Assembly: GCF_038002825.1 (NCBI RefSeq)
Contig: NZ_JBBODF010000001.1
Location: 744,001-808,000 of the forward strand
DNA: 64,000 nt
From: Paenibacillus sp. FSL H8-0048
Lineage (GTDB): Bacteria > Bacillota > Bacilli > Paenibacillales > Paenibacillaceae
Direction of reading: 5' to 3'
Shown here: one piece after another, positions 9,601 through 19,000 of the stretch
How the letters are laid out: the number at the start of each line of letters is the position of its first letter
How positions within the stretch are numbered: the first letter of the stretch is position 1
The notes under the pieces: generated by a model
What the model was told of the DNA's origin: nothing
The model's database searches: none
Seen by the model: the letters and a program-made list of their open reading frames with translations, nothing else
Made by a program: the position numbers and the translations under genes

Positions 9601-12600
9601 CTCCAGGGTCTGGTATTCAAACAGCAGGGTTTTGGACAGCTCGCCCAGGTCCTCTTCCAGCTTGCCGTTGAAGTAACCGACCATGACCGATTCGATACCG
9701 TACTCTTCGAATTCCGCAGTGATATCAATCTCTTCCGGCTGCAGCTTAAGCAGCCCGCTGAATAGTCCTGTCAGGTATTGCAGAGTACTGTCCAGCAGGG
9801 CAGTGCCCGGCACGGCCGGCACAGCCTCTTCCTCCGCTTCCTCAGTGATATTCTTCCGTTCTGCCTGTTCCATGCGGTTCATCCGGTCCAGCAGGCTGCT
9901 CACGCGCTCCGGCTGTCCATATCCGACAAGCAGCGCAGGATGACTGCTCTGCCGGAGCAGCCATTCAAAGGCTTCGATCCCCTGCTCTACCGGAAGCGGC
10001 GTCAGCCCTGTCTGAAGCTCAAGAATTCTTCGCTGCCCGGGGGTCAGCTGCATGCCGTCCGCTTCCCATAGCGGCCAACCCGCCGAGAAGGTGCGCCCGG
10101 TGCGTCTGCCTGCTGCAACCAGCCGTTCACGGTACAGGGCGAATTCGTTCATGAAGCTGTTCGCGTAAGCATAATCCGCCTGTCCGGGATTGCCTGTCTC
10201 TGCTGTAATGGAAGAGAACAGCAGGATGAAGTCCAGGCTCTCCTCCTGCGCAGCCTGATCCAGATTCAGTGTGCTGATCATCTTCGAGGAGATGATTCCG
10301 TCCAGGTCAGAGCGGTCCTTGTTCAGAATATAGGCATCACTGTGTGTCCCTGCACAATGCAGGATACCGTCAATTCTGCCGTATTTCTGCTTCGCATACC
10401 GGATCAGCTCCTGCGCAGCCTGACTGTCTGAAGCATCTGAGACCAGGTATTCTGCCGAGCCTCCATACGCCCGAACGGTTGCCAGGTGCGCCTCTTTATT
10501 CTGATCAAGCCGGGAACGGCCGGTCAGGATGAGCTGCGCCTGTGCCGTGCCTGCCAGATAAGCGGCGAATACACGCCCCAGACCGCCAAGTCCCCCGGTG
10601 ATAATATACACGCCGTTTGTTCTAATACTGACCGGAATGCCAACCTCCACTTCATTTCGGACTGGAACGAGCCGCTTGACGAACCGGCCTGCGGCGCGGT
10701 ACTGCACCTCTTGCTCCTCAGGGCGAAGCTGCAGCTCCTGTCCGAGAATCGCTGGGAGCTCCTCCTGCCGCAACGATGCGGCCAGGGAGACGGTCTTAAA
10801 GCAATACCCGGGATTCTCCAGGCGCAGCGTCTTGATGAACCCGCCCAGCGAGGCATCCAGCACACTTCCCATGTCTTCTGTGTCCTTGAAGGCATAGACC
10901 AGACGGATATCAGCCGCAGCCTTGCTCTGCATCAGCGCCTGGGTCAGCAGCAGTAGCGGATATATGCTGTGGTTCAGCTTGTCCTGCGGCTCCATTGCAG
11001 CAGACGATGCGGCATAGATCAGCTGTGTAAGGCTTACGCGTCTTGCCCGCAAGGAATCCAGCAGTGTCTGGAGCTGCTGCTTGTCATCGAAGCGCAAGCT
11101 GTAATGATTATCGCCGGTATGGGCGAATTGCTCCGCCGCAGTGACGAAGATCAGCCTTGCCCCTGCTGCGAAGCTGCGTTTGAACTGGGGCAGAGCCTCC
11201 AGATCGTCCAGGAACAGCACCACATCACCGGTCAGTGCCCCTGCCGCTTCCAGCGGGCTGGGAGTCCATTCTGTGGTGTAATACAGGGGGGCTTCCCGTT
11301 TCCCCGTCTGAAGTCCGGCAAGCCGCACGCCTTGCAGCTCCCAGACTGCTGCTCCATCCCCGGTGAACACTGCCAGTGTATATTCATCACCGGCAGTACG
11401 CCGGGCCTGAACTGCAAATTGCTGCAAATGCTTATGTGAGTAAGACATTTGACGGATGGAATGCAGCACCATTGGACACAGCGGCTGCTCCAGCGCTGCA
11501 AGGGCCAGCAGCGTATGCACGGCTGAATTCACTGCTGCGGCGCTGAGAGAATCCGCAGGCGCGGCTTCACCGAGATCCACGAAGGCCAGCAGGCGGTTCT
11601 GATCTTGGTGCAAGCCTGTGACATGCCTCAGTGCGGACTCCATACCATATAGCGAACGGAGCAGCTTCCGGCTCTGCTTCAGGAGCAGTCCCCCTTGTCC
11701 TGCCAGCGGGATCTCTTCGGCTGTTAAACGGGCTGGCCCGGTCCCGTCAGCCTTAACCGCCAGGGTACACTGAAAGACAACCTGCTCCCCGGCCCTGATC
11801 TCTGCTGCAGCGGGTTCAAGATCCGGGAAGATATGAACATCCAGGGCAGGATGGAGCTGCTGCCGGTTCAGAAGACCCGACCACTCCATATTCTCCAGCT
11901 GCAGCTCCTCCCGGGCATATCCGGCCAGCTCCAGAGCCTCCCGCGCGAATGCGAGCAGTCCCAACCCGTTCATATACTCCTGTCCCTGCCAGCTTACCGG
12001 TTCATAGAATCCGCTGATTACCGCCGGCCGGGAGGAGAACCGGAAGCCGCCAATCGTTGAGAGATTGTACTCCACCAGCTCTCCAAGTCCAGTATGCTCA
12101 GGGACGGCAGCCGGCAGGCGGTTATCCCGCCGTTTCACCTCATTGATCCAGTAGCGGTTCCTGGCGAAGGGATACGTAGGCAGCGGCACCCGCCTGCAAC
12201 GCCCTGCTTCGTATAGCTTCTGCCAGTCCACATCCAGTCCGAGGGACCATAGCCGGGCAATGGTACTGGTATTTCCACCGCCCAGCAGCATGTCGACATA
12301 AGAGATTCCCGTCTGCTGGGCATTGAACAGCTCAATGTAATCCTTGAAGCCTTTGATATTCCCCCGGAACACCTTGCCATCCGGCAGTCTGCCCTGATTG
12401 AATTCGTCCAGCAGCCCCTTAAGCTCCGGGACAGAACCCGCTGTAATCGCCATCCGCTCTGCGAAGGCTTCCCGTCCCAGCTGGAGAGTGTAGGCTATGT
12501 CCCTTAGACTGGCTGTCTCAGCCTCCGGGAGCTCCAGGTAATGCGCAAGCTTCAGCGCATAGGCCTTCAGCCGGTCCTCTGTTCTGGCGGACAAGACGAT

Positions 12601-15600
12601 GATATGCGGTTCTTGGTAGACATTAGTTCCTTGGATATTACCGCCTTCTTTGCCGTCTCCGTCCTTCCCCCCGCGCTCTGGCGGAATGTATTCCTCCAGA
12701 ATAATATGCGCGTTGGCTCCGCCTGCCCCGAAGGAGCTGACTCCCGCACGGCGCGGATATTCCTTCTGTCCTTCGCCTTCCGGCAACGTTACACGATTCC
12801 ATGGGCCCGCCTGCCGCTGAACCACAAACGGCGTATCCTCGAAATGAATGTGGCTGTTCAGCTCCTCCGCATGCAGCGAAGGCACTAACACACCGTATTT
12901 CATTTGCAGCAGCACCTTGGTGATGGCTGCGATCCCCGCTGCCGATTCGCAGTGCCCGATGTTGGATTTCACCGAGCCGATGGCACAGAACTGCTTGTCG
13001 GCTGACCCGTCCTTGAAGGCTTTGACCAGTCCGCTGACTTCAATCGGATCACCGAGTGAGGTGCCTGTACCATGGGCTTCGATGTAATTGACTGTACGCG
13101 GGTGTATGCCCGCAGCCTGCATGGCTTCCTGAATCGCTGCGCCTTGCATAGACGGATTTGGCACCGTATAGCCGGTTGTTTTCCCGCCATGGTTGATGGA
13201 GCTGGCCTTGATCACAGCATAGATATGGTCTCCATCCTGAACCGCCCGGTCCACCGTTTTCAGCAGCAGGGCGCCTACGCCCTCCCCGGGCACATATCCG
13301 TCACCGCCCTCGCCGAAGCTTCTGCATCGTCCATCGCTGGCCGCGAACTTCTGCTGGCTTAAGAATATGTATTTATCGGGATGAATCGACACATTCACCC
13401 CCCCTGCAATCGCGAGGTCACTCTCCCCCCGCCGGATGCTGTCACAAGCCAGATGGATGGAAGTAAGCGATGAGGAGCACATCGTATCCAGGGCAATGCT
13501 GGGTCCGTTCAGATTGAGATGATAGGATACCCGGTTGGCAATGGACGCGTAGACTGAGGATAAGGCGATTTTGCTGCCGTCCACCTCCGCGTCCAGTAGC
13601 TGATATTGCCCGTACATGACACCTGCGAAGACACCAACCTTGCGGCTGCCGAGCGTATCGCGGGTATATCCGGCATCCTCAATGGCGCTGTAGGCGCATT
13701 CCAGGAACAGCCGCTCCTGCGGGTCCATAATCTCTGCTTCGCGGGGGGAGATATTGAAGAACAAGGCGTCGAAGCGGTCGACATCATCCAGGAAGCCGCC
13801 CCATTTGCAGTACATTTTGCCAAGCTGGTTCTTGTCTGTGGTATAGAATTCGTCAATGCTCCAGCGGTCTGCGGGAATCTCTGTAATGCAGTCCTGCGCT
13901 TGAAGCAGATTCTGCCAAAAGGTCTCCAGATCCGGAGACATCGGGAACTTCCCGCTGACTCCGACGATGGCAATATCCTCCGTGCCCCGGCTGCGTCCAG
14001 GGTTGTTCTGCCCTTGCCCGGCAGTAGCGGAAGGCCGGCCCGCTTTGGGTGTGACGGGGCTTTTGCCGGAAGGCTGATGGCGCACAGCAGGACGATGAAG
14101 CTGCGGCACCGCCGCCTTCGGAGGGATTGGACTGATCTGAGGCTCAATGAGCCGTGCCAGCACACCGCTATGCTGTCCGGTGAAATATTCACTCAACTCC
14201 CGCAGCGTCTGGTATTCAAACAGCAGCGTCTTGGACAGTCCGCCGAAGCTTGCCTCCAGCTCCTCATTGATGCTCATCGCCATGATGGAATCGAAGCCGA
14301 TTTTCTCGAAGGAGTCGTCCAGGCCCAGGGCATGCGGCGGAATCTTGGTTACTTTGATGAAAATATCCTTTAAAAGCCGCTCCGCGCCTAGCTTAAGCAC
14401 CTCCGTATCAACTACCTCAGGAGTTGCTTCTTCCGGCAAGGGTGCTGCTTCGCTGTTTGCTCCTGCCTGGACTGGCTTGTGCCGGTTCCCGCGCTGAGGG
14501 TCATTGATCGACTCCACCGTCTGCCCGATCCGCGCAGCGTCCCCATAGAGCACCACGGCATTTCCCGGCCTATCGCGGCAGATTCTATCGAAGGCCTTCA
14601 ATCCTTCAGCCGTAGGCAGGACAGAGAGGCCCAGATTTTTGCGCATGAAGTCCAGACTGTCCGCCGTCGTTGTCATCCCGCCCTCTTGCCACAATGGCCA
14701 GTTGACCGAGAGGACGTTGGTGCCATCAGATGTGCTTTTGCTATTGGCATAATGGTCCATGAAGCTGTTGGCGTAGGCATAATCGCTCTGCCCCAGATTG
14801 CCGGTTACGGCAGAGATGGAAGAGAACAGCAGCATGAAGTCCAGCGGCTCACGGCCGAATGCTTCATATAAATACTGCGTTCCATACACTTTGGCAGCCA
14901 GCACCTGCTCCAGTTGCTCCCTCTCCTTAAGCAGGAGGAAGGAATCACTGGTCATTCCGGCACAGTGCAGGATTCCGTTCACCCTGGGGAAGCTTGCTCT
15001 GGCTGTGGCATGCAGCCGCTGCACATCCGCAGAGCTGGCAACGTCAGACTGGATATACATCACCTTATTACCGTTACTGCTCAGCGTTTTCAGCTTGTCT
15101 TCGAGTGTACGGTTTAGCGCCGTTCGCCCGGTGATCAGCAGACTGGCGGACCGGGTATCCGCTAAATGCCGGGCCAGTGTATAGCCGATTGCCCCCAGCC
15201 CCCCTGTGATGATGTAGACCGGGGAGTCTGCAGGCATATGCTCAATGAAGGGAACGGCCGGAGCTGTATACTGCTCAAAGTGAGGCACATAACGGCGGGA
15301 TTCCCGGTAGTGAATCTCACGGTGATCGTTCGACATGGAGCCCAGCTCCAGCCGCAGCTGCTCCAGCATGAACGGGGCATAGTCCGCACGGCACAGATCG
15401 GTAGACACCGTCTTGAACAGCAGGCCGGGGTTCTCGATCATGACACTTCTCACGAAGCCGTCCAGCGCGGCATGTACTGCATCATTATCCGATTGTCTGT
15501 ACTGGAACAGGATCTTGATACCGGTACGTATCTTGAAGGTAAGCAGTGACCTGGTGAGTGCGAACATTGAATAGATGCCGCTCTCCATGGCTGCTTCCGT

Positions 15601-16005
15601 CCCGCTCCCTTCCTCCTGCGACAGAAGATGAAGAATGCTGCCGGGATAACGCCCCTGCTGCTCCAGCCCGGACAACAGGCGCGTGTAATCCTCCTGAGTG
15701 CTCAGTGAATACCGCTCTTGTCCAGTGTTTTCGGTCTCGCCTGCTTCCTCCGCCACGGCAAAAGTAAGCGACTGGAAGCGGGAAGCTAACTGGCTGCGCA
15801 GCATGGGTTCCAGGCTTGCGTCAGCCGCCAGCACCAGCAGATGCCCGGAAGAATCACCTGATCCGGCTGAAAGCGGCTGTTCCGCCAAGCTTTTAGTGTA
15901 GGTCAGGAGCACTTGCTTATCCGAATGCTTCAGCGCGGCGATCTGCCGGAGGCCTTCCTCCTTGGAGACGGCTCCGCTGGCGATCCTTTCAATAATTGAT
16001 CTCAT
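6649..16005 (-). CDS. Modular trans-AT PKS (gene G): KR-ACP-KS-DH0-KR-ACP-KS-DH0
   Basis: The 3118-residue protein begins with a short helical segment (1-30) resembling an assembly-line docking element. It is followed by KR (50-480, TGGLGAIG, Tyr409), ACP (S573, GFDS), KS1 (676-1105, Cys843 in DTMCSSS), a DH-like fold without active-site motif (about 1305-1575), KR (1575-2020, Tyr1945), ACP (S2106 in GIES, where Glu replaces the usual Asp), KS2 (2233-2670, Cys2411 in DTACSSS) and a second degenerate DH-like fold (2848-3105). The first KR-ACP completes the KS-DH begun in gene F; the final KS-DH0 is completed by the KR-ACP of gene H. KS2 has NAY where nearly all KSs have NAH near the C-terminal end. 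The ATG sits directly after the gene F stop codon with GGAGG about 10 bases upstream, so translation is likely coupled. Predicted outputs are an enoyl from the F/G module and hydroxyls from the next two. Confidence 0.97.
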   Translation of the reverse strand: MRSIIERIASGAVSKEEGLRQIAALKHSDKQVLLTYTKSLAEQPLSAGSGDSSGHLLVLAADASLEPMLRSQLASRFQSLTFAVAEEAGETENTGQERYSLSTQEDYTRLLSGLEQQGRYPGSILHLLSQEEGSGTEAAMESGIYSMFALTRSLLTFKIRTGIKILFQYRQSDNDAVHAALDGFVRSVMIENPGLLFKTVSTDLCRADYAPFMLEQLRLELGSMSNDHREIHYRESRRYVPHFEQYTAPAVPFIEHMPADSPVYIITGGLGAIGYTLARHLADTRSASLLITGRTALNRTLEDKLKTLSSNGNKVMYIQSDVASSADVQRLHATARASFPRVNGILHCAGMTSDSFLLLKEREQLEQVLAAKVYGTQYLYEAFGREPLDFMLLFSSISAVTGNLGQSDYAYANSFMDHYANSKSTSDGTNVLSVNWPLWQEGGMTTTADSLDFMRKNLGLSVLPTAEGLKAFDRICRDRPGNAVVLYGDAARIGQTVESINDPQRGNRHKPVQAGANSEAAPLPEEATPEVVDTEVLKLGAERLLKDIFIKVTKIPPHALGLDDSFEKIGFDSIMAMSINEELEASFGGLSKTLLFEYQTLRELSEYFTGQHSGVLARLIEPQISPIPPKAAVPQLHRPAVRHQPSGKSPVTPKAGRPSATAGQGQNNPGRSRGTEDIAIVGVSGKFPMSPDLETFWQNLLQAQDCITEIPADRWSIDEFYTTDKNQLGKMYCKWGGFLDDVDRFDALFFNISPREAEIMDPQERLFLECAYSAIEDAGYTRDTLGSRKVGVFAGVMYGQYQLLDAEVDGSKIALSSVYASIANRVSYHLNLNGPSIALDTMCSSSLTSIHLACDSIRRGESDLAIAGGVNVSIHPDKYIFLSQQKFAASDGRCRSFGEGGDGYVPGEGVGALLLKTVDRAVQDGDHIYAVIKASSINHGGKTTGYTVPNPSMQGAAIQEAMQAAGIHPRTVNYIEAHGTGTSLGDPIEVSGLVKAFKDGSADKQFCAIGSVKSNIGHCESAAGIAAITKVLLQMKYGVLVPSLHAEELNSHIHFEDTPFVVQRQAGPWNRVTLPEGEGQKEYPRRAGVSSFGAGGANAHIILEEYIPPERGGKDGDGKEGGNIQGTNVYQEPHIIVLSARTEDRLKAYALKLAHYLELPEAETASLRDIAYTLQLGREAFAERMAITAGSVPELKGLLDEFNQGRLPDGKVFRGNIKGFKDYIELFNAQQTGISYVDMLLGGGNTSTIARLWSLGLDVDWQKLYEAGRCRRVPLPTYPFARNRYWINEVKRRDNRLPAAVPEHTGLGELVEYNLSTIGGFRFSSRPAVISGFYEPVSWQGQEYMNGLGLLAFAREALELAGYAREELQLENMEWSGLLNRQQLHPALDVHIFPDLEPAAAEIRAGEQVVFQCTLAVKADGTGPARLTAEEIPLAGQGGLLLKQSRKLLRSLYGMESALRHVTGLHQDQNRLLAFVDLGEAAPADSLSAAAVNSAVHTLLALAALEQPLCPMVLHSIRQMSYSHKHLQQFAVQARRTAGDEYTLAVFTGDGAAVWELQGVRLAGLQTGKREAPLYYTTEWTPSPLEAAGALTGDVVLFLDDLEALPQFKRSFAAGARLIFVTAAEQFAHTGDNHYSLRFDDKQQLQTLLDSLRARRVSLTQLIYAASSAAMEPQDKLNHSIYPLLLLTQALMQSKAAADIRLVYAFKDTEDMGSVLDASLGGFIKTLRLENPGYCFKTVSLAASLRQEELPAILGQELQLRPEEQEVQYRAAGRFVKRLVPVRNEVEVGIPVSIRTNGVYIITGGLGGLGRVFAAYLAGTAQAQLILTGRSRLDQNKEAHLATVRAYGGSAEYLVSDASDSQAAQELIRYAKQKYGRIDGILHCAGTHSDAYILNKDRSDLDGIISSKMISTLNLDQAAQEESLDFILLFSSITAETGNPGQADYAYANSFMNEFALYRERLVAAGRRTGRTFSAGWPLWEADGMQLTPGQRRILELQTGLTPLPVEQGIEAFEWLLRQSSHPALLVGYGQPERVSSLLDRMNRMEQAERKNITEEAEEEAVPAVPGTALLDSTLQYLTGLFSGLLKLQPEEIDITAEFEEYGIESVMVGYFNGKLEEDLGELSKTLLFEYQTLESLAAHMVSQYSGPLNKLFHSNGTGKNLPEQAQTDREIDLQSEPGRRLPEYEAGTAPAAGYAEPPVFPVAGAAGWPELISFAAQSGQGSSNSGANGGNDEIAIIGLSGKYPLAADLDEFWNNIAAGKDCISEIPADRWDYKKFLGGSFEQVQEGKMYSRWGGFLEDVDKFDPAFFHIAPREAVIMDPQERIFAETVWSALEDAGYTKQKLQRPGEEHGANVGVFAGTTTYSYQLWGPEEWARGNLSAMPNVSPWSIANRISYLFNFSGPSLAVDTACSSSLAAIHAACESLKNKECRLAVAGGVNLYLHPYKYVLMCQTKMLSPTGKCHSFGEAADGFVPGEGVGAVLLKPLSEAIRDHDHIYGVIKGTGINHGGKVSGYTVPNPAAQVSLISRVLEQAGVPADSISYVEAHGTGTKLGDPIELNALNQVFSEANPPKQSCAIGSVKSNIGHLEAAAGIASLTKVLLQMKHRRLAPSLHAEKTNSNIDFANSYFRVQHEEGPWTVNGPAGQAVRRAGISSFGAGGTNAYVLVEEYNAEVQQGLAAGQSISGNSGITGNDISSNEQVIVLSAKTPYSLKQMAVKLHAFLGKNRDVRLADAAYTLQTGREEMACRLAFACSSLQELLEKLNNYIAGAGLEEHYSGVVSKRTRRELSTAGEASQLAAEWVQGAGIDWPKLHWGEQVRIVPLPTYAFERERYWITRTEAAVPANHGGEEKLHPLVDRNRSSFSKQQYETVLKESDPACGLPPSGFIELFRITAELSLEASSRVIEDVVWGQQPQPGAADSLLTSLYEAGTHVECESGYQSGQDGYVICAQGKVAVPAGSKSADPVPLRMSGLGAPILLPEADSALYRHLETVQELQTGTGQALVRIRLKEAQEPAQHQNQALFHYAAVDDMLNSLVRLTAKATRLEYRRLGRCTVHHPLTRDVQLLAKWSTGTDGLTTYDLCILDTQQRVLVSMEKLTLKLSEVYTPQTVNSGMHAPV

Positions 16006-19000
16006 TTAGCTTCCCTCCAGCATTCTCTCAACTTCATCTATTCCGGCTTCTCCGGCCAGCAGCTTATTCAGCATCTCGTCCAGCAGCACACTTGCCGCTG
16101 AAGAGGTTATTTCAGCCGGAGCTGCGATATTGCTCTGCATCCCCGGGGTCAAATCCCGGCCCGAAAGGCAGGAGAAGCGCACCGCCGGCAGGCCCGAGCT
16201 GTTCAGCAGCAGCAGATCGAACTGCATCCCCTGCTCCTGCCCAGAAGCTGGTGCTGGCGCTGCCAGACAATAGCTTACAAGGGTCAGTGGCCTGTAGACC
16301 TCTACAGCCTGCAAGACCGAAGGAACGAAGGTTCCCGTCTGTTGCTGGCCGCTAAGCACCGAATACAGCGCGGTCTGCATCGCTCCGTCGGCAAACGCCG
16401 GATGAAGAATATATTCATGGAGCGGCATTTGCGTACTTGCGGGCAGCACCAGCTTCGCCAGGGTACCATACACTCCGGTATACACGGCTTCAATCGGCCG
16501 CAGATTCATGCCGTAGTTCATTCCATGGTCAGCGAACAGCGCATAACAGTCTTCGCCTTCTGTGGTACGGCTGGCGGTCTGGACCATACGTGCGATATCC
16601 GCCGTTTCCGCCTCCGCCTCCGTATCCGGGGCAAACGATTCAGCCACTTCAAGCTCCGAATAATTCACAGTACAGGTGCAATACAGTACTCTAAGCCCGT
16701 TCCCGTTCAGGGAATAGATGCTGGCTTCGATTGCCTCTTCCTGAGCTGCTAGCCCGACATAGACGTCCAAGCTGGCTGCATTCTCCGGCAGCTCCAGTGT
16801 TCTGCGCCATTTCACATCTGTTAATGACTGCACCCGCCACTCCCGGCTGGCGAGCAGCCCGGCTCTCCAGGCCATTTCGAGATAGACTACCCCCGGCAGA
16901 ACCATCCGGCCCCGGATAACATGATCATGCAGATAGGCGTCGGCTGCGCTTAAGCTTTTTTTGTAGCATTGCTCCTCAAAGACGGATTCATTGGAATCAA
17001 TCACCGCAGCCAAGACAGCAGGCTTGCTGCTGTTGTATACAGCGGTTGCGTCTTGCGCAGAGCTGTACCAATAGCGCGTCCGGTCAAACGGATAGGTGGG
17101 TAAGGAGATTCTGCAAGGCTTGCTCTGCTGCGGATACAGCAGCTGCCAGTTGAAGTTCACCCCGCTTGTCCACAATCTGCTGAGCTGGCTCAGTCTGCCG
17201 GACTGCACCAGGGACAACAGGAATGCTTCTCCTTCCTCGCTCTCTGTGAAGACATCGCGGATTTCACTGCCGGAGCTGACGTTGCCTGCATAGACCCCGG
17301 AGACTTTACGGTCGCCGGCCAGGAACCGGCCCAGCTTCTCCCGCAGCTCCTGCGTACCGGATACCACGATTGCCAGCCGTTCCTCCATGCTCTCCCGGCC
17401 GGTCTGGAGCGTGTAGATCAGATCCTCCAGGCGGAAGCCATCGGCTGAGGCAGCACCGTCAGCGCTGGTTATTCCTCCTTCAGGCTCAGGCGCTTCTGAA
17501 GAATCTGCGCTCCGTTCGTGTCTGGCTGCAATGGCGGATGAACCTAGCTGCTCCAGCAGATAAGCGGCAATCTCATCAATGGTGGTGCTGCCTGTCCAGA
17601 GGCTGATTGGGAGCCGGACCGGATAGGCTTCATACAGTGTGTCCGCGGCCGTTATCAGCTCTTCTTTAGACAGGCCGTATTCATCAATGGCCTCCTGGGC
17701 GCTGATCTGTGCGGGCAGCAGGGCCGATTGCAGGAGAGCGGCAGTGATATCGGCGACTACGTATCGCTTCAGCGTGCTGCTGTCTGCTTCTTCAGGCGCA
17801 CTCTCCGGCCGGATCGTACGGTCCAGGTAATCCAGGATGTGCTTGGCGTACGCATTCAGCCGGTCTTTGCTTTTGGCGGAAAGAATAAAAATGTGTGGTC
17901 CGCCAGTGTTATCGCTGTAATGCGCGGATACAAGGCTTCCCTGCTTCCGGTGTTCCTCCAGGATCACATGCACGTTCGTGCCGCCTGCGCCGAATGAGCT
18001 GACCGCAGCATAACGCGGATATTCTCTGGTCTGGCCCTCCTCTTCCAACACTACAGGCTTCCACTCTCCCAGGCTCCGCTGAACATAGAAAGGGGTCTCT
18101 GCAAAGTTAATATTCGGATTCAGTACCTCGGAATGGAGCGAGGGCACGAGCTGCTTATGCTTCATTTGCAGCAGCACCTTAATGATGGATACCACTCCGG
18201 CTGCGGACTCCAGATGGCCTACATTGCTTTTGACCGAGCCGATGGCGCAGTACTGGTTCTCTGTTGTCTGCAAGCGGAAGGCCTTCGTCAGGCCGCTGAT
18301 TTCAATCGGATCGCCGAGTGCAGTACCTGTTCCATGGGCTTCTATATAGCTGATCGCCCGTGGATGGATGCCTGATTTGTGCAGCGCCTCGGCAATAATA
18401 TCCGACTGTGCATTCGGATTCGGAACCGTATAACCGTTCGTTTTGCCGCCATGATTGATGGAGCTCGCCCGGATCACTCCGTAGATATGGTCTCCGTCCT
18501 CCACCGCCTTGGCCAGCGGCTTCAGCAGCAGCGCACCGACACCTTCGCCCGGCACATAGCCGTCTCCGCCGCTGCCGAAGGCCCGGCATTTCCCCTCGCT
18601 CGAAGCGAACCGCTGATTGCACAGGAACAGGTATTTATCCGGGTGAATGGTTACGTTCACTCCTCCGGCAACCGCAATCTCGCTATCCCCCCGGTAAATG
18701 CTCTCACAGGCAAGATGCAGTGCAGTCAGCGACGAGGAGCACATCGTATCCAGTGCAATGCTGGGACCGCTCCAGTTGAAGAAATAGGACACCCGGTTGG
18801 CGATGGACGCATACGACGAGCTGAGTGCCAGCGTATTGCCTTTGACGGTCTCCTCCGCTCCATACATTTGATAATGGCCGTACATGACACCGACGAAGAC
18901 ACCGGTCTTGCTGTTCCACAAGGATTGGCGGGTATATCCGCCATCTTCAATCGCGCTGTGTGCACACTCCAGGAAGAGACGCTCCTGCGGGTCAAGCTGC

